A DNA stretch of 64,000 nucleotides from Diprion similis (Eukaryota; Arthropoda; Insecta; Hymenoptera; Diprionidae), in the NCBI RefSeq assembly GCF_021155765.1, contig NC_060115.1, positions 3,410,001 through 3,474,000 on the forward strand, written 5' to 3'. A program made the position numbers and the translations under genes. This document shows, piece after piece, positions 15,801 to 27,750 of this stretch (its first letter is position 1; each line of letters opens with the position of its first letter). The notes beneath the pieces were generated by a model. It worked only from the letters and a program-made list of their open reading frames with translations, did no database searches and was not told the DNA's origin.

Positions 15801-17390
15801 TCGATTCGTATGACGTTTACTAGACTAATTCGACGCCCAGGAACTCAGAAAACACATCAAAAATAGCGTAGGACCAGCAGCAGAGAAATGACGACGAAAA
15901 TCATGAGTTTTTCGGCTGTAACTTCTGATGCGTTGATCGCAGCGTATTGGGACTGCGTTTAATCGATTCCTCTCGCAAAATTACGTCGGAATAGTGCCTG
16001 AAAGAATTAATTGCAGCACTTTTCAAAGTCGTCAAAATTTTCACCAAAAATGCAAAGGGGTTAGCCTTGGATTTTTTTTGGCCGAAAAATCTTTTGTCTG
16101 GGAATCGATTCGTATGACGTTTTCTAGACTAATTCGACGCCCAGGAACTCAGAAATCACATCAAAAATAGCGTAGGACCAGCAGCAGAGAAATGACGACG
16201 AAAATCATGAGTTTTTTGGCTGTAACTTTTGATGCGTCGATCGCAGCGTATTGGGACTGCGTTTAATCGATTCCTCTCGCAAAATTACGTCGGAATAGTG
16301 CCTGAAAGAATTAATTGCAGCACTGTTCAAAGTTATCGAAATTTTCACCAAAAATGCAAAGGGGTTAGCCTTGGATTTTTTTTGGCCGAAAAACCTTTTG
16401 TCTGGGAATCGATTTGTATGACGTTTTTCAGACTAATTCGACGCCCAGGAACTCAGAAAACACATCAAAAATAGCGTAGGACCAGCAGCAGAGAAATGAC
16501 GACGAAAATCATGAGTTTTTCGGCTGTAACTTCTGATGCGTTGATCGCAGCGTATTGGGACTGCGTTTAATCGATTCCTCTCGCAAAATTACGTCGGAAT
16601 AGTGCCTGAAAGAATTAATTGCAGCACTTTCCTAAGTCGTCGAAATTTTCACCAAAAATGCAAAGGGGTTAGCCTTGGATTTTTTTTGGCCGAAAAATCT
16701 TTTGTCTGGGAATCGATTCGTATGACGTTTTCTAGACTAATTTCACGCCCAGGAACTCAGAAAACACATCAAAAATAGCGTGGGACCAGCAGCAGAGAAC
16801 TGACGACGATAATCATGAGTTTTTCGGCTGTAACTTTTGATGCGTTGATCGCAGCGTATCGGGACTGCGCTTAATCGATTTCACTCGCAAAATTACGTCG
16901 GAATAGTGCCCTACAGAATTAATTGCAGCACTTTTCGAAGTCGTCGAAATTTTCACCAAAAATGCAAAGGGGTTACCCTTGGATTATTTTTGGCCGAAAA
17001 ATCTTTTGTCTGGGAATCGATTCGTATGACGTTTTCTAGACTAATTCGGCGCCCAGGAACTCAGAAATCACATCAAAAATAGCGTAGGACCAGCAGCAGA
17101 GAATTGACGACGATAATCATGAGTTTTTCGGCTGTAACTTACGATGCGTTGATCGCAGCGTATCGGGACTGCGTTTAATCGATTTCTCTCGCGAAATTAC
17201 GTCGGAATAGTGCCCTACAGAAATAATTGCAGCACTTTTTAAAGTCGTCGAAATTTTCACCAAAAATGCAAAGGGGTTAGCCTTGGATTTTTTTTGGCCG
17301 AAAAATCTTTTGTCTGGGAATCGATTCGTATGACGTTTTCTGGACTAATTCGGCGCCCAGGAACTCAGAAATCACATCAAAAATAGCGTA
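9880..17390. repeat. Multi-monomer block repeated three times inside the satellite array
   Basis: A run of about four distinctive monomers occurs three times, near 9.88-11.19 kb, 13.22-14.53 kb and 16.26-17.39 kb. The first two copies are 3,344 bp apart (11 monomers) and the last two 3,040 bp apart (10 monomers). The shared monomers, in order, carry: CTGTTCAAAGTTATCG with AAAACCTTTTG; TTTCCTAAG with AATTTCACGCCC; CGCTTAATCGATTTCAC with ACCCTTGGATTATTT; and GCGAAATTACG with GAAATAATTGC. A longer match, about 12.17-14.36 kb to 15.21-17.40 kb, runs at the 3,040-bp offset. This is higher-order structure, probably made by unequal exchange of multi-monomer blocks. Confidence 0.85.
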
Positions 17391-20300
17391 GGACCAGCAG
17401 TCGAGAAATGACGACGAAAATCATGAGTTTTTCGGCTGTAACTTTTGATGCGTTGATCGCAGCGTATTGGGACTGCGTTTAATCGATTCCTCTCGCAAAA
17501 TTACGTCGGAATAGTGCCTGAAAGAATTAATTGCAGCACTTTTTAAAGTCGTCGAAATTTTCACCAAAAATGCCAAGGGGTTAGCCTTGGATTTTTTTTG
17601 GCTGAAAAATCTTTTGTCTGAGAATCGATTCGTATGACGTTTTCTAGACTAATTCGACGCCCAGGAACTCAGAAATCACATTAAAAATAGCGTAGGACCA
17701 GCAGCAGAGAAATGACGACGAAAATCATGAGTTTTTTGGCTGTAACTTTTGATGCCTTGATCGCAGCGTATTGGGACTGCGTTTAATCGATTCCTCTCGC
17801 AAAATTACGTCGGAATAGTGCCTGAAAGAATTAATTGCAGCACTTTTCAAAGTCGTCGAAATTTTCACCAAAAATGCAAAGGGGTTAGCCTTGGATTTTT
17901 TTTGGCCGAAAAATCTTTTGTCTGGGAATCGATTCGTTTGACGTTTTCTAGACTAATTCGACGCCCAGGAACTCAGAAAACACATCAAAAATAGCGTACG
18001 ACTAGCAGCAGAGAAATGACGACGAAAATCATGAGTTTTTCGGCTGTAACTTTTGATGCGTTGATCGCAGCGTATCGGGACTGCGTTTAATCGATTTCTC
18101 TCGCGAAATTACGTCGGAATAGTGCCCTACAGAAATAATTGCAGCACTTTTTAAAGTCGTCGAAATTTTCACCAAAAATGCAAAGGGGTTAGCCTTGGAT
18201 TATTTTTGGCCGAAAAATCTTTCGTCTGGGAATCGATTCGTATGACGTTTTCTAGACTAATTTGGCGCCCAGGAAATCAGAAATCACATCAAAAATAGCG
18301 TAGGACCAGCAGCAGAGAAATGACGACGAAAATCATAAGTTTTTTGGCTGTAACTTTTGATGCGTCGATCGCAGCGTATTGGGACTGCGTTTAATCGATT
18401 TCTCTCGCTAAATTACGTCGGAATAGTGCCTTAAAGAATTAATTGCAGCACTTTTCAAAGTCGTCGAAATTTTCACCAAAAATGCAAAGGGGTTAGCCTT
18501 GGATTTTTTTTGGCCGAAAAATCTTTTGTCTGGGAATCGATTCCTCTGACGTTTTCTAGACTAATTCGACGCTCAGGAACTCAGAAATCACATCAAAAAT
18601 AGCGTAGGACCAGCAGCAGAGAAATGACGACGGAAATCATGAGTTTTTTGGCTGTAACTTTTGATGCGTTGATCGCAGCGTATTGGGACTGCGTTTAATC
18701 GATACCTCTCGCAAAATTACGTCGGAATAGTGCCTGAAAGAATTAATTGCAGCAATTTTCAAAGTCATCGAAATTTTCACCAAAAATGCAAAGGGGTTAG
18801 CGTTGGATTTTTTTTGGCCGAAAAATCTTTTGTCTGGGAATCGATTCGTATGACGTTTTCTAGACTAATTTGACGCCCAGGAACTCAGAAATCACATCAA
18901 AAATAGCGTAGGACCAGCAGCAGAGAAATGACGACGAAAATCATGAGTTTTTCGGCTGTAACTTTTGATGCGTTGATCGCAGCGTATCGGGACTGCGTTT
19001 CATCGATTCCTCTCGCAAAATTACGTCGGAATAGTGCCTGAAAGAATTAATTGCAGCAATTTTCAAAGTCATCGAAATTTTCACCAAAAATGCAAAGGGG
19101 TTAGCGTTGGATTTTTTTTGGCCGAAAAATCTTTTGTCTGGGAATCGATTCGTATGACGTTTTCTAGACTAATTTGACGCCCAGGAACTCAGAAATCACA
19201 TCAAAAATAGCGTAGGACCAGCAGCAGAGAAATGACGACGAAAATCATGAGTTTTTCGGCTGTAACTTTTGATGCGTTGATCGCAGCGTATCGGGACTGC
19301 GTTTAATCGATTTCTCTCGCGAAATTACGTCGGAATAGTGCCCTACAGAAATAATTGCAGCAATTTTTAAAGTCGTCGAAATTTTCACCAAAAATGAAAA
19401 GGGGTTAGCCTTGGATTATTTTTGGCCGAAAAATCTTTTGTCTGGGAATCGATTCGTATGACGTTTTCTAGACTAATTTCACGCCCAGGAACTCAGAAAT
19501 CACATCAAAAATAGCGTAGGACCAGCAGCAGAGAAATGACGACGAAAATCATAAGTTTTTCGGCTGTAACTTTCAATGCGTTGATCGCAGCGTGTCGGGA
19601 CTGCGCTTAATCGATTTCTCTCGCAAAATTACGTCGGAATAGTGCCCTACAGAATTAATTGCAGCACTTTTCGAAGTCGTCGAAATTTTCACCAAAAATG
19701 CAAAGGGGTTAGCCTTGGATTTTTTTTGGCCGAAAAATCTTTTGTCTGGGAATCGATTCGTATGACGTTTTCTAGACTAATTCGACGCCCAGGAAGTCAG
19801 AAAACACATCAAAAATAGCGTAGGACCAGCAGCAGAGAAATGGCGACGAAAATCATGAGTTTTTCGGCTGTAACTTTTGATGCGTTGATCGCAGCGTATT
19901 GGGACTGCGTTTAATCGATTACTCTCGCAAAATTACGTCGAAATAGTGCCTGAAAGAATTAATTGCAGCATTTTTCAAAGTCGTCGAAATTTTCACCAAA
20001 AATGCAAAGGGGTTAGCCTTGGATTTTTTTTGGCCGAAAAATCTTTTGTCTGTGAATCGTTTCGTATGACGTTTTCTAGACTAATTCGACGACCAGGAAC
20101 TCAGAAAACACATCAAAAATAGCGTAGGACCAGCAGCCGAGAAATGACGACGAAAATCATGAGTTTTTCGGCTGTAACTTTTGATGCGTTGATCGCAGCG
20201 TATTGGGACTGCGTTTAATCGATTCCTCTCGCAAAATTACGTCGGAATAGTGCCTGAAAGAATTAATTGCAGCACTTTTTAAAGTCGTCGAACTTTTCAC

Positions 20301-20469
20301 CAAAAATGCAAAGGGGTTAGCCTTGGATTTTTTTTGGCCGGAAAATCTATTGTCTGGGAATCGATTCGTATGACGTTTTCTAGACTAATTCGACGCCCAG
20401 GAACTCAGAGAACACATCAAAAATAGCGTAGGACCAGCAGCAGAGAATTGACGACGATAATCATGAGTT

Positions 20470-21772
20470 TTTCGGCTGTAACTTACGATGCGTTGATCGC
20501 AGCGTATCGGGACTGCGTTTAATCGATTTCTATCGCAAAATTACGTCGGAATAGTGCCCTACAGAATTAATTGCAGCACTTTTCAAAGTCGTCGAAATTT
20601 TCACCAAAAATGCAAAGGGGTTAGCCTTCGATTTTTTTTGGCCGAAAAATCTTTTGTCGGGGAATCGATTCGTATGACGTTTTCTAGACTAATTCGACGC
20701 CCAGGAACTCAGAAATCACATCAAAAATAGCGTAGGACCAGCAGCAGAGAATTGACGACGAAAATCATGAGTTTTTCGGCTGTAACTTTTGATGCGTTGA
20801 TCGCAGCGTATTGGGACTGCGTTTAATCGATTCCTCTCGCAAAATTACGTCGGAATAGTGCCCTACAGAATTAATTGCAGCACTTTTCGAAGTCGTCGAA
20901 ATTTTCACCAAAAATGCAAAGGGGTTACCCTTGGATTATTTTTGGCCGAAAAATCTTTTGTCTGGGAATCGATTCGTATGACGTTTTCTAGACTAATTCG
21001 GCGCCCAGGAACTCAGAAATCACATCAAAAATAGCGTAGGACCAGCAGCAGAGAATTGACGACGATAATCATGAGTTTTTCGGCTGTAACTTACGATGCG
21101 TTGATCGCAGCGTATCGGGACTGCGTTTAATCGATTTCTCTCGCGAAATTACGTCGGAATAGTGCCCTACAGAAATAATTGCAGCACTTTTTAAAGTCGT
21201 CGAAATTTTCACCAAAAATGCAAAGGGGTTAGCCTTGGATTTTTTTTGGCCGAAAAATCTTTTGTCTGGGAATCGATTCGTATGACGTTTTCTGGACTAA
21301 TTCGGCGCCCAGGAACTCAGAAATCACATCAAAAATAGCGTAGGACCAGCAGTCGAGAAATGACGACGAAAATCATGAGTTTTTCGGCTGTAACTTACGA
21401 TGCGTTGATCGCAGCGTATCGGGACTGCGTTTAATCGATTTCTATCGCAAAATTACGTCGGAATAGTGCCCTACAGAATTAATTGCAGCACTTTTCAAAG
21501 TCGTCGAAATTTTCACCAAAAATGCAAAGGGGTTAGCCTTCGATTTTTTTTGGCCGAAAAATCTTTTGTCGGGGAATCGATTCGTATGACGTTTTCTAGA
21601 CTAATTCGACGCCCAGGAACTCAGAAATCACATCAAAAATAGCGTAGGACCAGCAGCAGAGAATTGACGACGAAAATCATGAGTTTTTCGGCTGTAACTT
21701 TTGATGCGTTGATCGCAGCGTATTGGGACTGCGTTTAATCGATTCCTCTCGCAAAATTACGTCGGAATAGTG
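20470..21772. repeat. Local block duplication with mosaic junctions in the satellite
   Basis: About 390 bp starting near 20,470 is repeated near 21,382, an offset of 912 bp (three monomers). The shared rare variants are TATCGCAAAA, CCTTCGATTTT and GTCGGGGAATCG. The stretch between the copies, about 20,861-21,352, instead matches about 16,909-17,400 at an offset of 3,952 bp (13 monomers), up to the variant CAGCAGTCGAG. The region is therefore a mosaic of pieces shared with different parts of the array. Confidence 0.75.
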
Positions 21773-24127
21773 CCTGAAGGAATTAATTGCAGCACTTTCC
21801 TAAGTCGTCGAAATTTTCACCAAAAATGCAAAGGGGTTAGCCTTGGATTATTTTTGGCCGAAAAATCTTTTGTCTGGGAATCGATTCGTATGACGTTTTC
21901 TAGACTAATTCGGCGCCCAGGAACTCAGAAATCACATCAAAAATAGCGTAGGACCAGCAGCAGAGAAATGACGACGAAAATCATAAGTTTTTTGGCCGTA
22001 ACTTTTGATGCGTCGATCGCAGCGAATTGGGACTGCGTTTAATCGATTTCTCCCGCAAAATTACGTCGGAATAGTGCCTTAAAGAATTAATTGCAGCACT
22101 TTTTAAAGTCGTCGAAATTTTCACCAAAAATGCAAAGGGGTTAGCCTTGGATTTTTTTTGGCCGAAAAATCTTTTGTCTGGGAATCGATTCGTATGACGT
22201 TTTCTAGACTAATTCGACGCCCAGGAACTCAGAAAACACATCAAAAATAGCGTAGGACCAGCAGTCGAGAAATGACGACGAAAATCATGAGTTTTTCGGC
22301 TGTAACTTTTGATGCGTTGATCGCAGCGTATTGGGACTGCGTTTAATCGATTCCTCCCGCAAAATTACGTCGGAATAGTGCCTGAAAGAATTAATTGCAG
22401 CACTTTTTAAAGTCGTCGAAATTTTCACCAAAAATGCCAAGGGGTTAGCCTTGGATTTTTTTTGGCTGAAAAATCTTCTGTCCGGGAATCGATTCGTATG
22501 ACGTTTTCTAGACTAATTCGACGCCCAGGAACTCAGAAATCACATTAAAAATAGCGTAGGACCAGCAGCAGAGAAATGACGACGAAAATCATGAGTTTTT
22601 TGGCTGTAACTTTTGATGCCTTGATCGCAGCGTATTGGGACTGCGTTTAATCGATTCCTCTCGCAAAATTACGTCGGAATAGTGCCTGAAAGAATTAATT
22701 GCAGCACTTTTTAAAGTCATCGAAATTTTCACCAAAAATGCAAAGGGGTTAGCCTTGGATTTTTTTTGGCCGAAAAATCTTTTGTCTGGGAATCGATTCG
22801 TATGACGTTTTCTAGACTCATTCGACGCCCAGGAACTCAGAAAACACATCAAAAATAGCGTGGGACCAGCAGCAGAGAATTGACGACGATAATCATGAGT
22901 TTTTCGGCTGTAACTTTTGATGCGTTGATCGCAGCGTATTGGGACTGCGTTTAATCGATTCCTCTCGCAAAATTACGTCGGAATAGTGCCTGAAAGAATT
23001 AATTGCAGCACTTTTTGAAGTCGTCGAAATTTTCACCAAAAATGCCAAGGGGTTAGCCTTGGATTTTTTCTGGCCGAAAAATTTTTTGTCTGGGAATCGA
23101 TTTGTATGACGTTTTCTAGACTAATTCGACGCCCACGAACTCAGAAAACACATCAAAAATAGCGTAGGACCAGCAGCCGAGAAATGACGACGAAAATCAT
23201 GAGTTTTTCGGCTGTACTTTTTGATGCGTTAATCGCAGCGTATTGGGACTGCGTTTAATCGATTCCTCTCGCAAAATTACGTCGGAATAGTGCCTGAAAG
23301 AATTAATTGCAGCATTTTTTAAAGTCGTCGAAATTTTCACCAAAAATGCAAAGGGGTTAGCCTTGGATTTTTTTTGGCCGAAAAATCTTTTGTCTGGAAA
23401 TCGATTCGTATGACGTTTTTTAGACTAATTCGACGCCCAGGAACTCAGAAAACACATCAAAAATAGCGTAGGACCAGCAGCCGAGAAATGACGACGAAAA
23501 TCATGAGTTTTTCGGCTGTAACTTTTGATGCGTTGATCGCAGCGTATTGGGGCTGCGTTTAATCGATTCCTCTCGCAAAATTACGTCGGAACAGTGCCTG
23601 AAAGAATTAATTGCAGCACTTTTTAAAGTCGTCGAAATTTTCACCAAAAATGCAAAGGGGTTAGCCTTGGATTTTTTTTGGCTGAAAAATCTTTTGTCTG
23701 GGAATCGATTCGTATGACGTTTTCTAGACTAATTCGACGCCCAGGAACTCAGAAAACACATCAAAAATAGCGTAGGACCAGCAGCAGAGAAATGACGACG
23801 AAAATCATGAGTTTTTTGGCTGTAACTTTCGATGCGTTGGTCGCAGCGTATTGGGACTGCGTTTAATCGATTCCTCTCGCAAAATTACGTCGGAATAGTG
23901 CCTGAAAGAAATAATTGCAGCACTTTTCAAAGTCATCGAAATTTTCACCAAAAATGCAAAGGGGTTAGCCTTGGATTTTTTTCGGCCGAAAAATCTTTTG
24001 TCTGGGAATCGATTCGTATGACGTTTTCTAGACTAATTCGACGCCCAGGAACTCAGAAAACACATCAAAAATAGCGTAGGACCAGCAGCAGAGAAATGAC
24101 GACGAAAATCATGAGTTTTTCGCCTGT

Positions 24128-25020
24128 AACTTTTGATGCGTTGCTCGCAGCGTATTGGGACCGCGCTTAATCGATTCCTTTTGCAAAATTACGTCGGAAT
24201 AGTGCCTGAAAGAAATAATCTCAGCACTTTTCAAACTCGTCGAAATTTTGGCCAAAAATCCAAAGGGATTAGCCTTAGTTTTTTCCACATTTTCAGAGCC
24301 GGAAATTTTTCGTCTTGGAATCGATTTGTAGAACCCCTTCCGGAGTAAATCGACCCCCAGGAACTCAAAAAACACATGAAAAAGAGCGTAGGACCAACAG
24401 CAGAGAAACGAGGACGGAAATAAGCAGTTTTACGGCTGTAACTTTTGATGCGTTGCTCGCAGCGTATTGGGACTGCGCTTAATCGATTCCTCTCGCAAAA
24501 TTACGTCGGAATAGTGCCCTCAAGTATCTATTGCAGCACTTTCCAGAATCTTTAAAATTTTCGCTAAAAATCCGAAGGGGTAAGCCTCACTTTTTGTTCA
24601 TTTTCGGAGACGAAAATCTTTCGTTTCGGAATCGATTTGTATGACCTTGACTAGGCTAATTTGACGCATAGGAACTCAGATAACACAGCAGAAAAATCGT
24701 AGGATCAACAGCAGAGAAATTACGACGCAGAGACCATCGGCTGAAAACAGAACGAAACACATCTTTTGTTTCTTGGCTGTAACTTTAGATCCGTTGTTAG
24801 CAGCGTATTGTTCCTGCGCCCAATCGTTATCCCCTGCAAACTTACTCTTGAATAGTGCTTCAGAGAATTGATCGCAGCACTTTTCAATATTGTCGAAATT
24901 CTTGCTAAAAATCCAAAGGGAGTTTTCCTCAGAATTTTTACGGCCGAAAAATTTTTTGTTACGGAATCGATCTGTATGAAACTTGTCTGATGAATTGCTC
25001 ACCTAGGAGTGCGAATAAGC
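24128..25020. repeat. Degenerate edge monomers of the satellite
   Basis: Three further monomers follow the homogeneous array in the same orientation but increasingly diverged. Their anchors are at 24,128, 24,440 and 24,781, so spacing changes from 304 to 312 and then 341 bp. The third is lengthened by an insertion of about 40 bp before the TTGGCTGTAACTTTAGAT motif. Recognisable pieces remain, such as GCAGCGTATTG, AATAGTGC and CGGAATCGAT. Loss of homogenisation at the ends of a tandem array is the usual result of unequal crossing over, so this marks a true array boundary. Confidence 0.9.
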
Positions 25021-27750
25021 GATCCAGATCAGGAAACAAGTAACAGATGAGAAAATTTCAAGTAATCACGTTAAAAATGGAGACTTTATTTATTCCAATA
25101 TCCGTTACAGAAAATACAAACAATAAAATATTATAGATGGCATATTGGATCCTGGCAGAGGTGTGCTTCACCTGAAAGTAGGTCGAAACTCAAGCTGTAT
25201 AGTCAAATTCGTGTGACAACATTCTTATAAACTATCGTTCATGTACTGCATAAGTCAACGTAAACCGCACACATATTCTTTTGTAGTATCATTATATTTC
25301 TCTTGCATTATTCAACCGCATATTTGTACTATTTCTTATCCTAAACTTTTATTCTATTCTTCAACTTCTTAACCTACGTTACATTGACACTCAAACACTT
25401 GTACCAAATTTAAGGCATATTGAATAAACTTAAGCTTTGAGTTATGAAATTCTCAATTTTCTCTCCCGCCTTTTTTATAACCCGTCGCAAATTCCATTTA
25501 TTTTTCCCGTAACCTTTGATCCGCCGTCCACAACGTGTTTAGACGGTGTATCGTGTACCTAATAACCGAAAAAAATGGGCTGGAATGATTCCACGCTGGA
25601 TTCTAAAGTACGAGAAAGTTTCTTTCCAACGTAGTCAAGCGAATGACTTTCTGTGGGAGAGCATGCTTTCATCACTTCTTAGTTTATTATGCTTAGTATT
25701 TTGACTTATTGTTGTCTCGTTTGTCGGTAGCTTCTAAGCCACCGCTGGTTTACTCTACTTTTCTCTGATTTTTGGAGTCAAAATTTTTCCATCTCAGCAT
25801 CGGCGTGCAGAACTGTATTTCCACCAATTGTACCTTCAAGAACTCAATCAAAAGATCTTAAACCATGAGTCACCCTCACCCCGTGGCAAAACACTGTCCC
25901 AAGCTATTTCGGGCCACATAAATTACCTCGATAATTAGTATATAATTCTCTTTACCTGCATACCCAACCTGTAATTTCCCGTAATTTAATCTAATTTACA
26001 TCGCTTGTCATCAATTGCTTACCTCAATAATTGTGTATCCAAGCTATAATTCTTATGATGTTATTTCTCATTGTCAAACTATAATGTTCGCGCCTATATG
26101 CTTCGACTCTTAAGGGGATCAGTTTCAGAGCCCCTAAAATTTATTTCACTTACGTCACTTTACTTTACTTGGCATATTTACTTTTTGGCTGCAGCTCTGC
26201 GCAATCGTCATAGTCGAAAAAATACATCTATCTAGCATATAAATTGATTTTACCCCAGCGTTTCTTCGAAAGTCAAAATTATCTGCATACAAAACGATAA
26301 GGAATTATCATATTCGCTTTTCTCACAATTCTAGGTCGAAATATCTGTGGCTGTAGAAGCCAAGAAAATAAAAACGATGCCTGTAACACAGTATGCGCAC
26401 TAGAAATGAAATTTTTTCGCCATCAATTGAAGTGTAAAGATTTTTAAGAGGATGGTACCATGCATGATAAAATAATAAAGAATGGTTTCCTTCTAAATTA
26501 TCGTAATTACAAAATCTTTCGTGACAGTCCCAAAAACTTTCTTACAGCCCCTTCTCACATTTTCATGACGGCTATCGTGACACTCCCGATTCATATTTTC
26601 GCCACGGTGTGGCATTTAAAAGTTACCCATAACGCGCAAATGTAGTTTCATTTCACAAAAACGTTACCAACTATCGACTTCACTGTGACTGAAGACATAT
26701 GTCAAATATACACAAACATACTCCGTGTACAATTAAAATTTCTCACACACCATACAAAGAAACGGCAATGACATTTAACAAAAACCTTATATGCTGGCAA
26801 AATACCAAACTCCTTAACACAAGCTATGGCTTACGTATGGGAAAAACTATCTGTGTAAAATCGACGTACAATATGAATGGAATGTGATAAACTCAATTCA
26901 CATACATGCAAGAATTAATAATAGGTTGTTGAATTGAATTATGAAGTATACCTTCTCATGATTTACAAGAATGAAACAAAGTCCATCGACAAATAATACA
27001 AATATTTTATTTACAATCATAAAAGCTTAATGATTTATACATACATGTTAATTTTGGACTAATTCAACATAGAGCCGACAGTACATTTTTGAAGCCATAG
27101 TAATTAGTCTTTATTAATTACAATTCGATTTCAGTCATTATATGGTTAGATTTTTTTTAGTTTAAATGGTTACATTAGCTGATCGGTACACTTTCAACAT
27201 CTAAAAATCACTACAGATTATGAATGATTATTGGAAAGCGTATCAAAAATTGTTCACTGGTATGCCAGAGAGCGAAATCTGTCATTATTTGGGGGCTATA
27301 GTTAACACAACGAGTATGGGCAGGAAACTTCTATACTGTAAAAATCGTATAATAAAGATGAGTTACACGTTGTCCCTAACTATGAGCTAATTTCCTAATG
27401 ATTCCCCAACTAGATACGCAGAGTCTGCGTATTTCCGGGGTCGGGGGGATGAGTAAAAATGTGAACACGGAATATATAATATGTGTCGAATAAGAATATG
27501 CAGCTACCTCGTAGTAGCGCAATCAAAAAGTCGTCGGAAATTGCCTTACTTGACCAAGTTACCAAGACATCAGGTCCATGACGTGCACGGTTGGGTCAAA
27601 GAAGACTGAAGGCACGTAGCCAGATATACACCTTCCAAGTGAAGCGCAGTCTAGAGAACGGCGACGTCCATTGTCTCTTGTCGTCCATCCTCGTTTTCGA
27701 ATTACATGGGATTGTTCGCTTTCGATGCATATGCATTACACAACTCGATG
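25021..27750. other. Intergenic, AT-rich, no gene seen
   Basis: Between the satellite edge and the lipase stop codon. Apart from the possible satellite relic, no exon-like open frame, RNA gene or mobile element was recognised. The part next to 27,750 should hold the lipase 3' untranslated region. Minus-strand AATAAA hexamers (TTTATT on the plus strand) occur near 27,005 and 27,110 and are possible polyadenylation signals. Confidence 0.6.
25500..25875. repeat. Highly decayed satellite relic
   Basis: Two short stretches look like satellite pieces in the right order and orientation. CCGTAACCTTTGATCCGCCG at about 25,508 resembles the anchor motif. A segment around 25,800-25,860 resembles the monomer's end (ATTTTT..CCATCTCAGCATCG, then AAGAACTCAATCAAAAGA). 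The distance from the last clear anchor is 730 bp, so an intermediate copy would be lost or unrecognisable. Judged by eye only. Confidence 0.4.

Larger units (their letters stand above)
1..24127. repeat. Satellite DNA array, 304-bp monomer, 79 complete copies, open at left edge
   Basis: A head-to-tail tandem repeat. Anchoring on the AAC of the motif GGCTGTAACTTTTGATGCG, the first anchor is at 112 and the last homogeneous one at 24,128. That is 24,016 bp, or exactly 79 x 304, and every intermediate anchor checked falls on a multiple of 304, so length is strictly conserved. Monomers differ by scattered substitutions at a few variable sites: GTTGA/GTCGA/GTCAA after the anchor, TGAAAG/CTACAG/TTAAAG/CTGCAG near the middle, and TTTTTTTT/TTATTTTT before GGCCG. 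Each monomer carries two AATCGATT palindromes 142 bp apart. Short open frames on both strands are not genes, because they are lost by single substitutions from copy to copy. The array begins before the window. It may be centromeric or pericentromeric, but nothing in the sequence proves that. Confidence 0.98.

Noticed and set aside
117-24348. Repeated 81-residue plus-strand and 87-residue minus-strand open frames in the satellite
   Set aside because: They open only in monomers with a permissive base. On the plus strand GTCGA instead of GTTGA removes a stop. Both strands are open at once, the frames start with non-ATG codons, and they follow the monomer, not codon constraint.
1-25020. CRISPR array
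   Set aside because: The whole 304-bp unit repeats with no unique spacers, in an insect nuclear context. This is a satellite.
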